Part shown: positions 63,748-64,000 of the stretch, in pieces
Layout of the letters: every line of letters starts with the position of its first letter
Position numbering within the stretch: the stretch's first letter is position 1
Notes under the pieces: generated by a model
What the model was told of the DNA's origin: nothing
The model's database searches: none
The model's input: only the letters and a program-made list of their open reading frames with translations
Position numbers and translations under genes: made by a program
Assembly (NCBI GenBank): GCA_965220045.1
Contig: OZ244803.1
Coordinates: forward strand, 2,790,001-2,854,000
Reading direction: 5' to 3'
Origin: VXOZ01 sp965220045
GTDB lineage: Bacteria > Chloroflexota > UBA11872 > VXOZ01
Length of the DNA stretch: 64,000 bases

Positions 63748-64000
63748 TCAGGCCGGCGCCGCCTCTTTGCAGCGCCGCAGGTGCTCGATGGCGCTCCGGC
63801 GAATTACCGGCTCGGACTCCGACGTGAGCGACGTGAGCGCGGGTTCCATGCCGCCCTGCGCAAACGCGTCGGGTACCGGCACGTAGCCAACGTCGCGCGC
63901 GGCCCGGCTGAGCACGATGGTGTGCAAAAAGGGTGACGCCTCCTGTATCGCGGTCACCGTTTCCTGAAAGATTTCGCCAGGGAGCGCGACCAGCGCAATA
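63748..64000 (-). CDS. C-terminal part of a ceramidase-like protein (cut by window end)
   Basis: At least 83 codons read in one frame to the window edge. The pattern ALVALPGEIFQETVTAIQEA, SPFLHTIVLSRAARDVGYVP, DAFAQGGMEP and a final helical tail matches my memory of the end of the catalytic domain in neutral/alkaline ceramidase-like proteins (PGE, SPF, GYxP and GGxE). Such proteins hydrolyse N-acyl lipids, but many bacterial relatives are uncharacterised. The start lies outside the window. Confidence 0.45.
   Translation of the reverse strand, partial: IALVALPGEIFQETVTAIQEASPFLHTIVLSRAARDVGYVPVPDAFAQGGMEPALTSLTSESEPVIRRSAIEHLRRCKEAAPA

Overview
This 64 kb window is GC-rich bacterial chromosome carrying a mix of housekeeping genes (nadA, nadD, rsfS, purD, leuS, mutS2, parA/parB, a caa3-type cytochrome oxidase cluster) and accessory catabolic, transport and defence genes. 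Tat-type lipoprotein signals, scattered single solute-binding proteins, several sugar-acid and enolase-superfamily enzymes, GTG/TTG starts and very many dispersed hairpin repeats suggest a Chloroflexota-like organism, perhaps marine or sponge-associated. That assignment is inferred from gene style and was not tested.

Layout. 0-4 kb: a small conserved protein, an HNH-like membrane protein, a secreted rhodanese and an AlkD-type repair protein. 4.4-9.4 kb: MarR regulator, NadA, a coiled-coil membrane protein, an HpcH-type aldolase and a membrane protein/PAP2 phosphatase pair. 9.5-15 kb: oxidase operon ctaC-ctaD-ctaE-ctaF-ctaG, with matching CRP/FNR-like palindromes over the two main promoters. 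15-24 kb: MFS transporter, ParA/ParB, oxidoreductase, MBL-cupin fusion, a 167-bp tandem-repeat array and an SDR. 24-35 kb: three solute-binding lipoproteins, a retropepsin-like protease pair, PurD, HAD phosphatase, MFS transporter and small membrane proteins. 35.5-39.6 kb: a large plant-type LRR protein, then NadD, RsfS and a small membrane protein. 40-52 kb: MutS2, acyl-CoA ligase, a DUF262/HNH restriction-like protein, DUF1801 protein, cache lipoprotein, intradiol dioxygenase-like lipoprotein, HD protein and ornithine-cyclodeaminase-like enzyme. 52.8-56 kb: two CAU-anticodon tRNAs, then a pentapeptide-repeat membrane protein and a TIR protein (possible defence pair), followed by gene remnants. 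56-64 kb: TPR lipoprotein, an enolase-superfamily gene between perfect 73-bp inverted repeats, LeuRS with an added N-terminus, a thioredoxin-fold lipoprotein interrupted by an in-frame TGA, an RRM protein and the end of a ceramidase-like gene.

The strongest novelty is at 62026-62598. A TlpA/redoxin-like lipoprotein has TGA in place of the first Cys of its CxxC motif. It is followed by a hairpin with a GGTCT apical loop and a bulged T, as in the E. coli fdhF SECIS. This is best read as a selenoprotein, and a standard gene caller would split it in two.

Non-coding space is unusually rich in repeats. At least five families of short palindromic or tandem elements occur, forming 167-bp, 118-bp and about 270-bp arrays, and some have entered gaps inside the oxidase operon.
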